Part shown: piece by piece, positions 1 to 12,041 of the stretch
Layout of the letters: each line of letters opens with the position of its first letter
How positions within the stretch are numbered: the stretch's first letter is position 1
Assembly (NCBI GenBank): GCA_021399445.1
Contig: JAJTUQ010000004.1
Location: forward strand, 62,001 to 126,000
Source: Xylogone sp. PMI_703
Lineage: Eukaryota; Ascomycota; Leotiomycetes
Reading direction: 5' to 3'
Length of the DNA: 64,000 nt
The notes under the pieces: generated by a model
The model's database searches: none
What the model saw: the letters and a program-made list of their open reading frames with translations, nothing else
What the model was told of the DNA's origin: nothing
Program-made: the position numbers and the translations under genes

Positions 1-1660
1 GAGAGTTGCAGGACCGAAGACAACGTGCAGCAGAAGACTTCAGCGCCGGACATCCTGCTGCCCCACTGACCCTATGGGCAATCATTGGGGGAAAATCATC
101 ATATGGAGCTCTAGATTCAGTTATGGCCGAGAGGAAGACGGAGATCATTCGCTAGGCTCGGGGGTTTGACCATTTTGTCAACTCTGCCGTATCATCAACA
201 TCACCTTCGAAACCAGGAGCTGAAGGCTGGGATCGGGGGAGTGACGCGGTTGATCTGCTAGTGCAGTTGAATGATTGTGTTGAGAAGAGTGAGGAAAAGA
301 TGAGAGTAATCTTTTACCAAGTTTCGGAGAGAGCGCAGATTGAGAGTGTTCTAAGTAAACTACAGGCAGTGTCAAAGTCTGTAAGGATAATGAAGGATCG
401 AAGAATGTGTAGATATCAGAGCTGAATTTACGAGAACTAATCAAGGGTAGAAAAGGTAATTTAAGATAATTTGTAAGAATTTTTGAAGCCTAAATTTCTA
501 TGTGGTTGATATTAGATCTATATACGCGATTAGTCAACAAGCTTTTGGTAACTACGGAACTAAGCACACGGTTCCAGTGGGCTAGCTACGTATAGGGTGA
601 TATGGTTAGATGAGAAGAACAGATTATAATGAGGAAGACCCGAGCCGAACAAGTTTTCTCACGGCTGGAGTATGGATTTAGTTAAAGAGGAACCCTATAC
701 TGGCTAGGAAGTTTTGCTACGATTGAATCCTCGCAAATTAGATAGTTGCATTACAGAAGTGGTGTTGTTGAACTGGGAGTGGTAACTTACTTGACCATCG
801 CATGTCGCCCTCATTCATATACCAACGGCTGCTGCCTCCCAAATTCTGATCTATGGCTGCGGGCCTGCTTTGATAGGGGGCTGCTGGTCTGGCCTTTGGG
901 TGGCGAGGCAGCTTCATGGATTCAGCGGTTCGCTCAAAGCTCCGTCAACAGGTAATTTATACAAAAGTGTTGTCGCACGCTTCCTACACAATCGACCGAC
1001 CCCTCTCACTGTGTACGCGCTCACAAACCCCGATAAAATTAAAGAATCAAGACTGATCAATTCAAAACAACATTGCAGTTATATTACTTTGCGCATATAA
1101 TTCTACCACACGAAAGACAAATGGCAAATATTAGAAGACAATCAGGAAGGTGATATTGCTCTACAGACTAATTCTTCTAGTCTCTATATAGAATTGTACG
1201 CTATTCCACGAAGTCCAATGTGGGGCCTGCATTCGGAAATCTCGATAGATAATACATCTTAGCCCAATACTGGTAACACACTGTACTGTTCCTTTACAAA
1301 CCTTTGTACACTCTCCCATCCAGGGACTTTTCTCGCAATCTGTACCGTCTGACATTAACTACGTGATTCTACATTTCCTTTGGACTTCAAGTTTCTTGTA
1401 GTAAACACGTACCAGTAAGATATCTGACCACTTTAAAGGGGGTGGCAATCCATCTGACATTTGGTTCTGAGCTATCCTCAAGATTCAAGCCCCCTGATCC
1501 AGTGCAGGCCAATCGTACGACCTTTTGTCAAGCTACTCCTTGGCCTTAACCCTAAATCCAGTCCGGAATTGGCGGCGTCATCTTTCTTTCTTCTACTTTC
1601 TCTTCTGTCTTCTTGTAATACTCTATTTCCGTAGTCAGCCGAACGCTAACTAAAATGTAA
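1..1660. other. No confident gene; ordinary-composition flank
   Basis: Base composition is ordinary here and falls sharply after about 1,660. A frame open from base 3 to the TAG at 153-155 on the plus strand could be the 3' end of a gene entering from the left, but it is too short to support. The other open frames (for example 746-955, 870-1100, 1161-1355 minus) lack splice logic, recognisable domains or plausible protein composition. I see no RNA gene. If the Starship reading of the window is right, this is host DNA to the left of the element. Confidence 0.4.
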
Positions 1661-4600
1661 TTAGTTATTAATAGACTACTAGGTAAACTTTCACTTTGTG
1701 GATAGTATAAAGACTTAATGTTCTGATGACCTGAAAATACTTATTTTATATTAAGAATAATTATTATTATAATCCTACAAGGATATAACAGGCGACTAGG
1801 TTTTATGACCTCTGTAGCCGTCGCCTCGGTTAAATAAGTTTATATATATCTATAAAAAGATAAAGTCAAAACTATTAAATTACTTATAAAAAGTTATTAT
1901 AATATTAATATAATTATTAATTATCATTAAAATTTAATAAAAAATTTAATACTAAAAGTAAGAAAATTAAAAGATAATAATATTAAAAAAAAAGAAAACT
2001 TTATTTATAAAGTATTACTTAATATCATATAATCTTAAAAAGGTAAAAGTTATATAATTCATAATTAAGTTATAATTTAAAATTATTAAAAAATATTATT
2101 AATATTTAGTTAATATCTTTAAAACTTAATAGAAAAAAGCTTTAAATTATTATAAAGAATTAATAATAATTAAATATTATTATCTTTTAATGTTTAAAGT
2201 AATAAGATTATTAGATTAAAAAATATTATTTAATATAAATCTAAAAATTATAACCTTATTATTCTAAGTTATATTAATATAACAAAAATATAATAATAAT
2301 AATAATAATAATATTTTAATTAACTTTAAAATTATACTTTATAAGATAAACATAAAGTAATTAAAATATTTAAACTTTTAAAAAAAAAGATATAAATGTT
2401 ATAGATTGTATAACCAGATATATATAAACGAACTTTATATAAGCTTAAAGTTTAATATTCTAAGGTAATATACAGAAAACCTAGAAATGAAAGTTATATA
2501 AGATTCTAAGGATTTAAGGATCCAAAGGATTTAAGATATAAAATCTAAAGATTTAAGAAGATTTTATTATTTATATAAATTTAAATAATTTTCAGTAAAT
2601 AAAAACTTTATATTTAACTTATAATATAAATTATTATTTATATAATTATCCATATAATTATATATTATATTATATTAATCCTTAAACTCTTATTAACCTT
2701 TTTATGATTTTAATATATATTTATACACTTTATAAGATTTTGTTATAAACCAACCAGGATATATATAAATAACTAAGTTATTACTCAGATCCTGGTTATA
2801 TAACAGCTAAATTACTAAAGAAATCTTAAGACCTAAGTAATCTCAGGATAATATAACTCCTGGAAAGTTCATTTCCAGGACTAGTAAAATCTTAGGAATT
2901 AATTCCCAGGACTCGGGAATTCTCAAGGATATTAAACTTCTTAAGATTTAAGGAACATTTAGATTAGTTAAACTGATTAGTGTAATCAATAGAATTAGTA
3001 AGATCAGGACTAATCGTACTAATTCAGGAAGAATATTAATTTTATAATTATTATATAAAAAATATATTTAATTATAAATAAAAATTCTATACTTAACTTA
3101 ATTAATTTATAATATATTTATATTTTATAATAATTATCTTAAAAGTTCAAGAAAATATTTTTTAACTTTTTATTTTTTATTATTATTTAAATAATAAATA
3201 ATCTTAAATTTTTATAAAAATGTTATACTTTAAATATTTTTGAAATTTAAAAATATTATAACTAGAAAATTGTTTTTATAATAAATTCCTTAAGTCCTTA
3301 AGACTAACCTTAACTTAATGACTAACTTTATCAAAAAAAAGTTAGACTTAAAAAAAATCAAAAATTTCCGAGAAAACAAATTTAAGTTAAAATTTTTTAA
3401 ATTCTGAGTTTATTTATATTTAAACTTATACAAGAATAAGTTTTAAAATGATTTTTAACGAATTATATAAATATTTATTTATTTAAAAAGAGAAGTTTTA
3501 TAATAAATTCTGTTATACATAAAAAACTTTGAAAACTTTACTAAAAAAAACAAATAAAATAATAAAATATTATTAACTTATTTATATTCTTCAAAAACTT
3601 TAAAGAAAAAATAAAAAAAGTTTTTAGAGATTTATACAAAGCTAATAAAGTAAAATAATAATTATATATCTTAAAGTAAATTAATTTAACTTTTGTATAT
3701 AATATTAAATTTTAATAATTAAGTAATATAATTCATTAAAAAAATAAAATATTAATGTTTTAACATTATCAAAGATTAAAAAATTTGTCAAAAATAAATT
3801 AATATATTTCAGACTTTATTTTGATATATTAATCAAATAAATGAAAAAAACTAAAAAAATTAACAATTTTCAATATAAATATTAAATAAAGAAAAAAAGA
3901 AAAAATCTTTATTTTTTGTAAATATAACGTTTTTATTAAAGTATAAAGTTATTTGTTACTTAAATAATAGATAAAAGTAAAAGGCAAAAGAATAACTTCA
4001 TAATATTAGGGTAGTTATTATGAAATACAGATATATTATAAATCAATTAAGTTGAACATAAAGCTTTTATCTACTGTAGAATTATTTATTTATATAAAGA
4101 GTAAGTTTTATGGATCAAGATAATCAGTACTGATCTTAATGATTCTTTTGATTATAATGATTAGTCTTGATCTAACTGATTGGCTTAACTAATCTAGGTA
4201 TTTATTTAATTGTTAATATTAACTCTTTATTTGTATGAGCAAATAGTTAACATAAGTAGAAAGATAGTATTATTTTTCTGATAATATTATTATTTAATTA
4301 ATATAACCTAAAAATTAGTATTATAACTCTGATAATATTATCTTTAAGTTTATACAAACTTTTTTATAGTATTAATATTGAACTTGTATTATTTTTTCAT
4401 TAGTATTAATAATATGTTAATATTAATGATTTTATAATTAAGTCTTCGATAACTGTTTTATCTTATACTTATTTAACTAAGGTGATAATTATAGAAATAT
4501 AATCAGGTTACTTATTATAATTTTACGAAATTATGATATTATTTTTTTCTTAACTTAATTTTGTTCTAAAACTTATAACTAAAATATAAATTATTTCGTA

Positions 4601-5050
4601 GAAATTTAAACTTTTTTTCTTTTTATTATAACTTTTAAACATAATTTTGTAGAAGAATTTGTAAAATCTGAGAAATAAAAAATAACAATTACTAAAAATT
4701 ATTAATAATTATATTCTTAAATTAAATTTACCGGAATTTTGATATAATCTTTTTATTTTTTTTACAAAAATAAAAAGCTAAATTATATTATAATAAAAAG
4801 TTTTTGTTAATATACAGAATATATTAAAATTAAGAAAAACATTAAATATGATATTTTTTTATTTAGTTCTGAAAAATAAGATTATATTATTCGAGAAAAA
4901 ACTTAATTAATGGTTAAACATAAAAAGACTTTTGTTTGTTTATTAAAACTTGATATCTAACAACAACAATTTTGTTCTTGTATTTCTGAGATATTAAAAA
5001 AAGGTTTGAATACCTTCGACAAGTTTAATGTTATTGAAAAAAGAAAAAGA
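1660..5050. repeat. Extremely AT-rich, RIP-like degenerate block (left half)
   Basis: Very little G or C remains over more than 3 kb, TpA-rich words dominate, and no reading frame longer than 60 codons survives. This is what repeat-induced point mutation leaves of old transposons in filamentous ascomycetes. The plus strand is noticeably A-rich here, whereas from about 5,050 onward it becomes T-rich, so two differently oriented elements or segments may be joined. A less decayed patch lies at about 2,740-3,020. A short inverted pair (GGCGAC at about 1,791 and GTCGCC at about 1,822) sits near the left edge and may be part of an LTR. I could not identify the original element in this half. Confidence 0.7.
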
Positions 5051-7720
5051 TTAAAATAAGAATAAAAAGAAAAAGAAGTACTTTAACAAACAAAAATTAT
5101 TTAATAAGTAAAAGTTAGTTTTTTCGAGGTTTTCTTTTTTAATATTAATTTTTTTGTTTATATTAATATTTTATTTAATTTATCTTAACTTATTTTGTTT
5201 ATTTGTATTTTTCAGGAATTTATTAAAGTTAGTAAAATGTTTTTCTAGTTTTTAAGTATTTAATTATTTATATTTTTTTTATTTTTTTTATTTGATTAAA
5301 TATTATTTTTTGTTTTTTATTAATTTATTATTTAAGATTTTTTTTATTTTTTATTTTATGTTTAAATTTTATTTTAATTTAAGTCTGAAATTAATAATAA
5401 TTTTAGTAATATTTTTTTTAATATAATTATATAAAATATTAAGTATATTTGTATAATATTAAAGAGTTTTAGTTTATATATTAGATTTTTTAGTTTTTTC
5501 TTGATTTTGTATAATTTAATTTTTTTTAGTCTAATTTATTGTTTAATTTTATTATTTTAATAAATTTATAAATAATATAAATTTTATCTTTTTCTTTAAG
5601 TTTAAGTTTTATATTATGTTTTTGATTATAATATTTTTTTATATATTTTTATATAAACTTAATATTATATTTTAAATAATTATGGATTTTTTAATTTGTT
5701 TATTTGTTATTTAACTATTTTAAAAATGTTTTTTATTTTTATTTTTATAAAATAAATTTAAGTTTTATAATTATAATTTATAAAAAAAATATATAACTTT
5801 AGTAATTTTATTTTTTGTATTATTATATATTAATTATATTATTAATAAAAGATTTTTCTAATTTGATTATTTATAATTTATATAATAATAAGATAAGTTT
5901 TTATAATCTGATTAACTTATTCAGTTTGATTATTTGTTTGAGTTTATCTTTTTATAATAATTTTTTTTTGATATTTAATCTTTTGTAGATAATTTTTCAG
6001 AATTTTGATATAAAGAGTTTATTTTTGTCTGAAATAATTTTTGTTAAAATATTATAATTTATTATAATTTTGCAAATTATAATTTTTATTAAATTTTTGG
6101 TTATTTATATTTTTTTATAATAATATAATAAAGTATTTTATAAATTTATTTATTATAATAAAGATTAAATTATAATAATCTTTATTTAGTTTATTAATAC
6201 TTCTTAATAAAAATAATTTATGATAAAATTTTATGAAATAAAAGTTTAAAGTTTTTTTAATATTTAAAGAAATATTAATTATTTATAAACTTTTTCTTTA
6301 ATATTTAACTTTGTAATAAATATTATAGTTATTAATGACTTTTGTAACTTTTTACTAAAATTTAAAAATAAAAGAATTTTTATTGTAATTTATTCTTGGT
6401 TTTAATAATTCTTTAATAATTATATATAATAATATATAATTATTAAAGAATTATTAATAAAATAAATATTTTTTTGTTTTTTAGTTAAATGTTTGAAAAT
6501 TCTTGATTTTTGAGTTAATTAATCTCAAGATTTTTAAAGATTTCTTTTTTTGTTATAATAATTAATTTAATTTTTTTAGTTAATTTTCGTTAATAACTTA
6601 TGTAATTATTAATATTTATATATAATTAAAGTATAAAATATTGTTTTTTTCTTGAATATAATAAGTTTTTGTTTTGAACTTTTTTTTATATAATTTAGTT
6701 ATTGATTTAAAATATTTATTTTAATATTTTCTATTTTTTGAATATAACAAATTCTGAAATTATATTATATTAATGTTTTATATTAGTATATTTATTTTTT
6801 ATTGAGATTTTTAATAATCATAAAAGTTGTTAAATTTTTATAATTTGTCAAAATCTTAAATTAATGTTTAATATTATATAAATAAACTTTTAATGTTTAT
6901 AATATTTTATAATAATCAAGAGTTCTTTGTTATAAATATTATAGTTTAATTTAGTTAAAATTATTTTTCAAGAATAAAAAATTATTGATTTTTATTATTT
7001 TTTGTTATTTTTTTGTAATAAAACTTTTTTTAGTATTTTATTCGAAATATTTATCTTTAGTAAGTATAATTTTTCGGGATTAGTATAAATTAATATTTTA
7101 TTTATATTATATTGATTTTTAATCTTTTAAAAAACTTTTTTTTGTTTTTTATCTTAAATAAAAAATATATTCTTTTTCGTTAATTCTGTTAATAAGTTAA
7201 TTTTTGTTAAATAGTCTATTATATATTGTTTATAATAATTAATAAGTCTATTGAATTGTTAAACTTTTTTAATTATTTTTAAAGTAAATTATTTTTAATA
7301 ATTTTTATTTTTTTTAGGTTTATTTAGAATTTTTTGTCTAAAATTATTTTATTTAAAAACTTTATTTCTGTTGTATTAAATTAATATTTAGTCAATTTAT
7401 ACTTTATGTTATTATTAATCAATTTCTTTAGTATAATATGAATATATTATTTGTATTTTTCTAATGTCTTAGAATAAATCAAGATATTATTTAAATATAT
7501 TATTATAAAATGATTTAAATATAGTCTTAAGATTATATTATTAATTTTTTGTATAATTACTAGTACATTTGTTAGACTAAAAAATATGATTAAAGGTTTA
7601 TAAAGTTTATACTTGATTTGAATAATAATATATTATTTATATCTTTTTTTAATTTTTATTAAATTAAATCTTATGACAAAGTCTAATTTTATAAAATATT
7701 TTACTATTATAAACAATGAG
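5050..7720 (-). mobile_element. RIP-decayed Ty3/Gypsy-type retrotransposon relic, 3' part of pol
   Basis: The minus strand from about 7,713 downward reads as a decayed Gypsy reverse transcriptase: KYFIKLDF (family form KYFTKLDL), then FFSLTNVLVIIQ (family PFGLTNAPATFQ), then YLNNILIYSKTLEKYK (family YLDDILIYS..TLEEH), then ILKKLINNNIKYKLTKY. In-frame stops interrupt it, and both catalytic Asp codons of YLDD have become Asn (GAT to AAT, the G-to-A change expected of RIP). About 2.4 kb of T-rich plus-strand sequence then fits the space for RNase H and integrase, which I could not read. The relic begins inside the RT domain at about 7,720: the N-terminal RT, protease and gag are absent next to it. 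It is certainly non-functional. Confidence 0.75.
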
Positions 7721-8156
7721 ACGGCAATTTGGATGGTGTTTTAGGTGGTTTTGGTTACTACTTTCAGCGGCTGACTTGCCAAATTCTCGTGCTGCTTTAA
7801 CGGTTCGCTGTCCCTCTTGGTTAAAACGAGGTGGCCTTGCGGGTTGATTGACCCCTGCTGAGTCCTTGTTAAGCGCTTAGCAGGACCACTCAAAACGAAA
7901 GCTAAAGAGAGTGCAACACAGAACCGTTTCTCTTATTCTCTTTCTTACTTTACGAGGAGCCTTTTTCAGGGAGCAGAAAATGGATGCCTTCTATCCTTTG
8001 GTGACTCAGGTGGCGCCTATTTCTTTGCCTATCCTCCAACCTCTCAAAATCAACCCACCTCCTCTTATCCCGTCTCTTTTCTCCCCTCTAACACGATACG
8101 TCTAATAGTAGTCTCTTATTACACCTCTTTACATTACTTATATTACTACCATTAGT
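7721..8156 (+). promoter_or_regulatory. Left-end region and captain promoter with palindrome
   Basis: This is 436 bp of normal composition between the AT-rich Gypsy relic and the captain ATG. It contains an imperfect palindrome at 7,862-7,886 centred on the perfect decamer TAAGCGCTTA (7,870-7,879) with flanking GTCCT/AGGAC, and a looser inverted pair (AATTTGG near 7,726, CCAAATT near 7,800). The last 200 bp are CT-rich, as in many fungal promoters. By analogy with described Starships the element terminus and possible recombinase binding sites should be here, but the exact end cannot be fixed without the other end or an empty site. Confidence 0.45.
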
Positions 8157-10710
8157 ATGCCACGTCATCGGCAGGTTTTAACCAACCCAGACGAATCAGA
8201 CACTTCGCCCTCTGACGAAGATGATCTAATATTCGACATTAACGAGCTCGAAAGTGATCCGGAGAGCGAAGCCACGAGCGTCGAAGACCTTGGCAACGAC
8301 GGTAACCATGACCCCGAGATTGACCTCGAAGACCAGATTCAACTCTTTGGAGGGAATATTCATCCCCCAGAGTATTACCGGCAAGCTGTAAAAGAGTTCA
8401 ACGAGAGCGCTTTTGACTCCGAGGATTATTGTACAGGGACAAATTTGCTCTTAGATGCAGTGGAGGAGCAGTGGTGCCTGTAAGAAGCCAGTGATCGTTT
8501 TTCCTACTTATTTACTTGCTTGCTTACTTACTAACGATGTTTACTGACAGATACTGTGGGATAATCCAGCGTGATCCTCAAGAATGTTTTAAGTTACTCT
8601 CGATCTCTCGAGATAGTTTGAAGTCAGTCTCTGTCCCGGAGGCAGAACATTTCAAGTCTTTGATCAGCCTTCTTTACAACTTCTTTGACTGGAGACTGAA
8701 TCAAAGACTCAATAAAGATGGTAGAAAGCTACGCGGGACCAAAAAGAAGAGCTCTTTGAGTACACTCTGGAAGGTCTTTCGGCTTGTTTGTGAGAGAGCT
8801 ATAGGCGATAAGTTGAATCCGAAATTGAATCGTAGTATACATAAGGTATCTCTTTACTCTAACTCCCTAGTAAGAATCCCCACTAACCTCTGGCTTTAAT
8901 AGGTTCTCAGAGCACTAGCAAAGAAACATAAGCTGAGCGACCAGAGGAGGGCCAACCGTTGCATGACGATTAACAATCTAGAGCAGCAAATCGAGACAAC
9001 CCTAAGCACGACGAAGAAGTCATTTAAACTCGGAGAGTTACGGATCCTGGCCGTGCTCTTCCTCCTCCTTCTTGCCCCAGCTGGCGCTCGCCCAACATCA
9101 ATACTACGACTACGATTCGGAGATATCCTGACTGTACTGGTGCGAGATCCAGAAGGCGGGCCACATAATATTCTAATCAAGTTTACACTCGCATTCACCA
9201 AAACGTACCTTGGCGAGAAGGATGCGTAAGTCCTCCTGAACACCTGCAACGGATATCGAGTACTAATGCCTCACCAGGAAAACCTACCCCCTTCCCGAGA
9301 CGTTATTTGCCGAGTCCTTGCTCTTGAGCCCACACATCTTCCTCTTAGGCATCTTGTTTCGGCATAAAGCGTTCCGAGCGCGTAACCTTACCTCGTCACA
9401 CCAGCTGAAGACGCTCGATATTCACCCCGGCGAACTTGAGATGCAGCTGCCGTTGAGAGAGGATTTGAAAGACGTTTACATATTCCGCCGAGCCGTCCAG
9501 ACAGTCACTGGCCTTGATATATCCGATAATAAACCCATCTCTTATGCAATGATGGCAGCATGGATCAGAAGGATTGGCGAAATACTGGGATTAGAGATTC
9601 CAACTATCCCTTACAATTTACGTTACAATGCTGCTAATGAGTGGACTTCAAATGGTCTGTGTCTCCCTCACTCTCTCTCCTTTCTCTTTCCTCTCCAATA
9701 ACCCCCCAACCACCCTCTCTCCCCTCTCTAATTATCATGCTAAGCTGATCTGAACCCATGTAGTCGACGTGAGTGAAGCTCTTCGCAACCTCGCTATGGA
9801 CCACGCCAACTCGGTTCCTCTTCAAAGGCATTACCTTGGACGTGACATAGATAAAGATCTCTTCAGCATCTTGAAGGGAACAAAGTCACAGCATGCACTT
9901 GTAAAGCAGTCTTGCAGTGTCGGCCATTCTATCAGCAAACGTCGGCCTATTGATTTGACGCCTGAGCAGTCCGCATCTGTTAATACTCATCCTTTAATTC
10001 GACGTCTAACGCTACAACTCCGGACATTACGCAAAGGATCCAAAGAGTACAAAACAGTTCATCACACGCGGAAAAAGGAAAAACAGCGATTACGGAGGGA
10101 GCTCAAGCAACAAATTAGGGACAATTGGACGGCTGAGCAAGCCGTAGACGATATAGAACGCCAACTTGATGGCATCGGATTTGCAGAGTCTGTACCAGAC
10201 ACATCTTGTCGTCCCCAGCGGCCAGCACAGAAGCGGTTGATGGAGGCGCTCAAAGCTCCGGCTCCAACTGACCTTGCGGGACAATATCAACGAAGAGACG
10301 AGGCTATTGATGCCATCGCATTGTACTGCACGGTAGAGGAAGGACGTGTTGTGCCTCTAAAGGCTTCAGGATCAACGAAACAGTCGAGCGGCTCTTCTGA
10401 CCCAGACCCACTACCTAAGAGCTTATTACATACAGCTATGATGTCACTCTTTGTTAAGGATGAGAAAGAGAGACCCCGAAGATGTTTTGTTTGCGTTGGA
10501 ATGGCAACATCTTTGTCGTCAGGTGATCCTCGTATTGAAGAGCTTATTCACGAGTTTTATACTTCGGGAGATTTGTCAAAACATTTTAAAAGAAAACATT
10601 TATCTAAGTATAAAGAAGGCTCAAGTGAGTGTAAAGTCTGTCGAATGACTCTTAAGCATAAAATGCATTTCCAGAATCATGCATTAAAGATTCATGGAAC
10701 AGTTTCATGA
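8157..10710 (+). CDS. DUF3435 tyrosine recombinase, Starship captain
   Basis: Five exons (8157-8479, 8551-8845, 8903-9225, 9278-9654, 9764-10710) give an uninterrupted 754-aa protein. It belongs to the DUF3435 family (often annotated FluG-domain protein), the crypton-like tyrosine recombinases that mobilise Starships. Catalytic positions visible: box I Arg in GARPTSILRLRFGDI (R269), a Y-x-x-R box (YNLR, R429) where many relatives of other groups have H-x-x-R, and the likely nucleophile Tyr in QRHYLGRD (Y463). The N-terminus is acidic. The C-terminus ends in a C2H2 finger (C729, C732, H745, H750), preceded by a looser C-x2-C...H-x4-H segment. Intron 4 is unusually long (109 nt) and its donor is GTCTGT. 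It is the leftmost gene, points inward, and shows no RIP-type stops, so it may be active. Confidence 0.9.
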
Positions 10711-11033
10711 CCTGGTTATACCTTTTATAGGTTAAATAATAATATAGCTATCTCGTAAATGAAGTTTTTATCTTCTCTCAAGGAAGAATTTGGTTATAAG
10801 TCTTATTATAAAACTTAAGTGGCTGTGAAAGTATTATAGGTAGTCATTTCACTATTGTTATTTTAGGTTTAGCTTCATGCTTACATAATTTTAGGAGTAA
10901 TCTACGCGAACTCCTGACTTGGTCGCAATCCGATCGCAACGCGCTGTGTATTCCTCCTAAATACTCCCCCGTTTTGAACATGTTTCTTGTTCATTATCTC
11001 CAAACGCAGCTATTATCACTAATCTCATATGCG

Positions 11034-12041
11034 ATGTCTCTTGTTTTGAATCAACTTTCTTGGCCATTTCTAATCCCGCAAGAGCGGCTCAGTCAATCTA
11101 AAGAGAATCTTACACATGATGTAAGTCTGGGAGCACCACTCGCTCCATTTGACGTATCTCTCATTGTGCATATTTAGGCTTCCAACACAGCTCAACTCGA
11201 CAAGCAAAAGGAGTATTTACAGCATCCCATTAGTATCACCTATCGATTTGTTCGTCCTATACCAGGCGTTGAATTACCACAACCGAGGCCAGGCGAAGTT
11301 ATATATATCACGAAAGGTGAATTTTTGGCCCGAGGAGGGACAGCATTTGTTGAGCGCTCGCTTTCTGGTGAGGTGATCAAAACACCAATTCCGAATCCTT
11401 TCTCTCCAAGAGAAGAGGAAGAATACCGCCGAAATATGCGATTAGAAGCTCAAATATATCAAAAAATCGGACCACACCCACGTATACCTCAACTCGTCAA
11501 CTGGGATCCTGAGACTTGTTGCTTGACGATCGCGTATATGAACAACGGAAATTTGCGAGAATACATTAGACAAAACCATAATGGCATAACACCTGAACTT
11601 CGTATCAAATGGGCTAAACAAGCAGCTGAAGGGCTTCAGATCTTGCATACATCTGAGATTGTTCACTGTGATATTTCACCCCGAAACTTCTTATTGGACT
11701 CTAATCTTGATGTCAAGATTTGTGACTTTGCTGGTGCTGCTATGTTTGGTTCAACTTCATCAGTATGTCCTGCTACTCGATTTCGCAGTCCAGATTTCGA
11801 TTACGAAGGTCTTCCTGATTATAGATATGATATATTCAGTTTTGGGTCGCTACTCTACTTTATCTGGACTGGCAAGTTTCCGTACGAAGAAATCCTGAGT
11901 GATGAAGTGGAGAGATTGTATGCACAGCAAGAATTTCCTGATGTTTCTCATTTGTTATTTGGAAAAATTATTGAAGAATGTTGGCACCAAGAAGTAGATA
12001 TGTCCCAAATATATGATAGCATTAGTTCTATCGATGGTTGA
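11034..12041 (+). CDS. Small fungal protein kinase-like protein
   Basis: Two exons (11034-11120, 11178-12041; intron 57 nt, phase 0) give 316 aa; an upstream in-frame ATG at 10,980 is an alternative start. Kinase landmarks in order: a weak Gly-rich loop (LARGGTAFVERSL), Lys in GEVIKTP, the catalytic loop HCDISPRNFLL (canonical HRDxKxxN, with Asp and Asn kept), DFA in place of DFG (ICDFAGAAM), and YDIFSFGSLLYFIW of lobe C. The Gly of DFG is replaced and the APE segment is weak (FRSPDFDY), so activity is uncertain, although HCD..N kinases of this compact type are common in filamentous ascomycetes. It directly follows the captain in the same orientation, about 320 bp downstream. Confidence 0.75.

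Noticed and set aside
178..444. 88-codon minus-strand frame rich in Ser/Leu
   Set aside because: Low-complexity shadow frame in probable intergenic or host 3' DNA with no motif.
1161..1355. 64-codon minus-strand frame with several Cys/Trp
   Set aside because: No homology-like motif, non-ATG or weak start, no splice context; the composition looks random.
7911..8105. Short frame just upstream of the captain
   Set aside because: CT-rich promoter DNA reads as Leu/Pro/Phe; no ATG context and not connected to the captain by a splice.
8896..9249. 117-codon frame antisense to the captain
   Set aside because: Shadow of the strongly coding captain exon 3 on the opposite strand.
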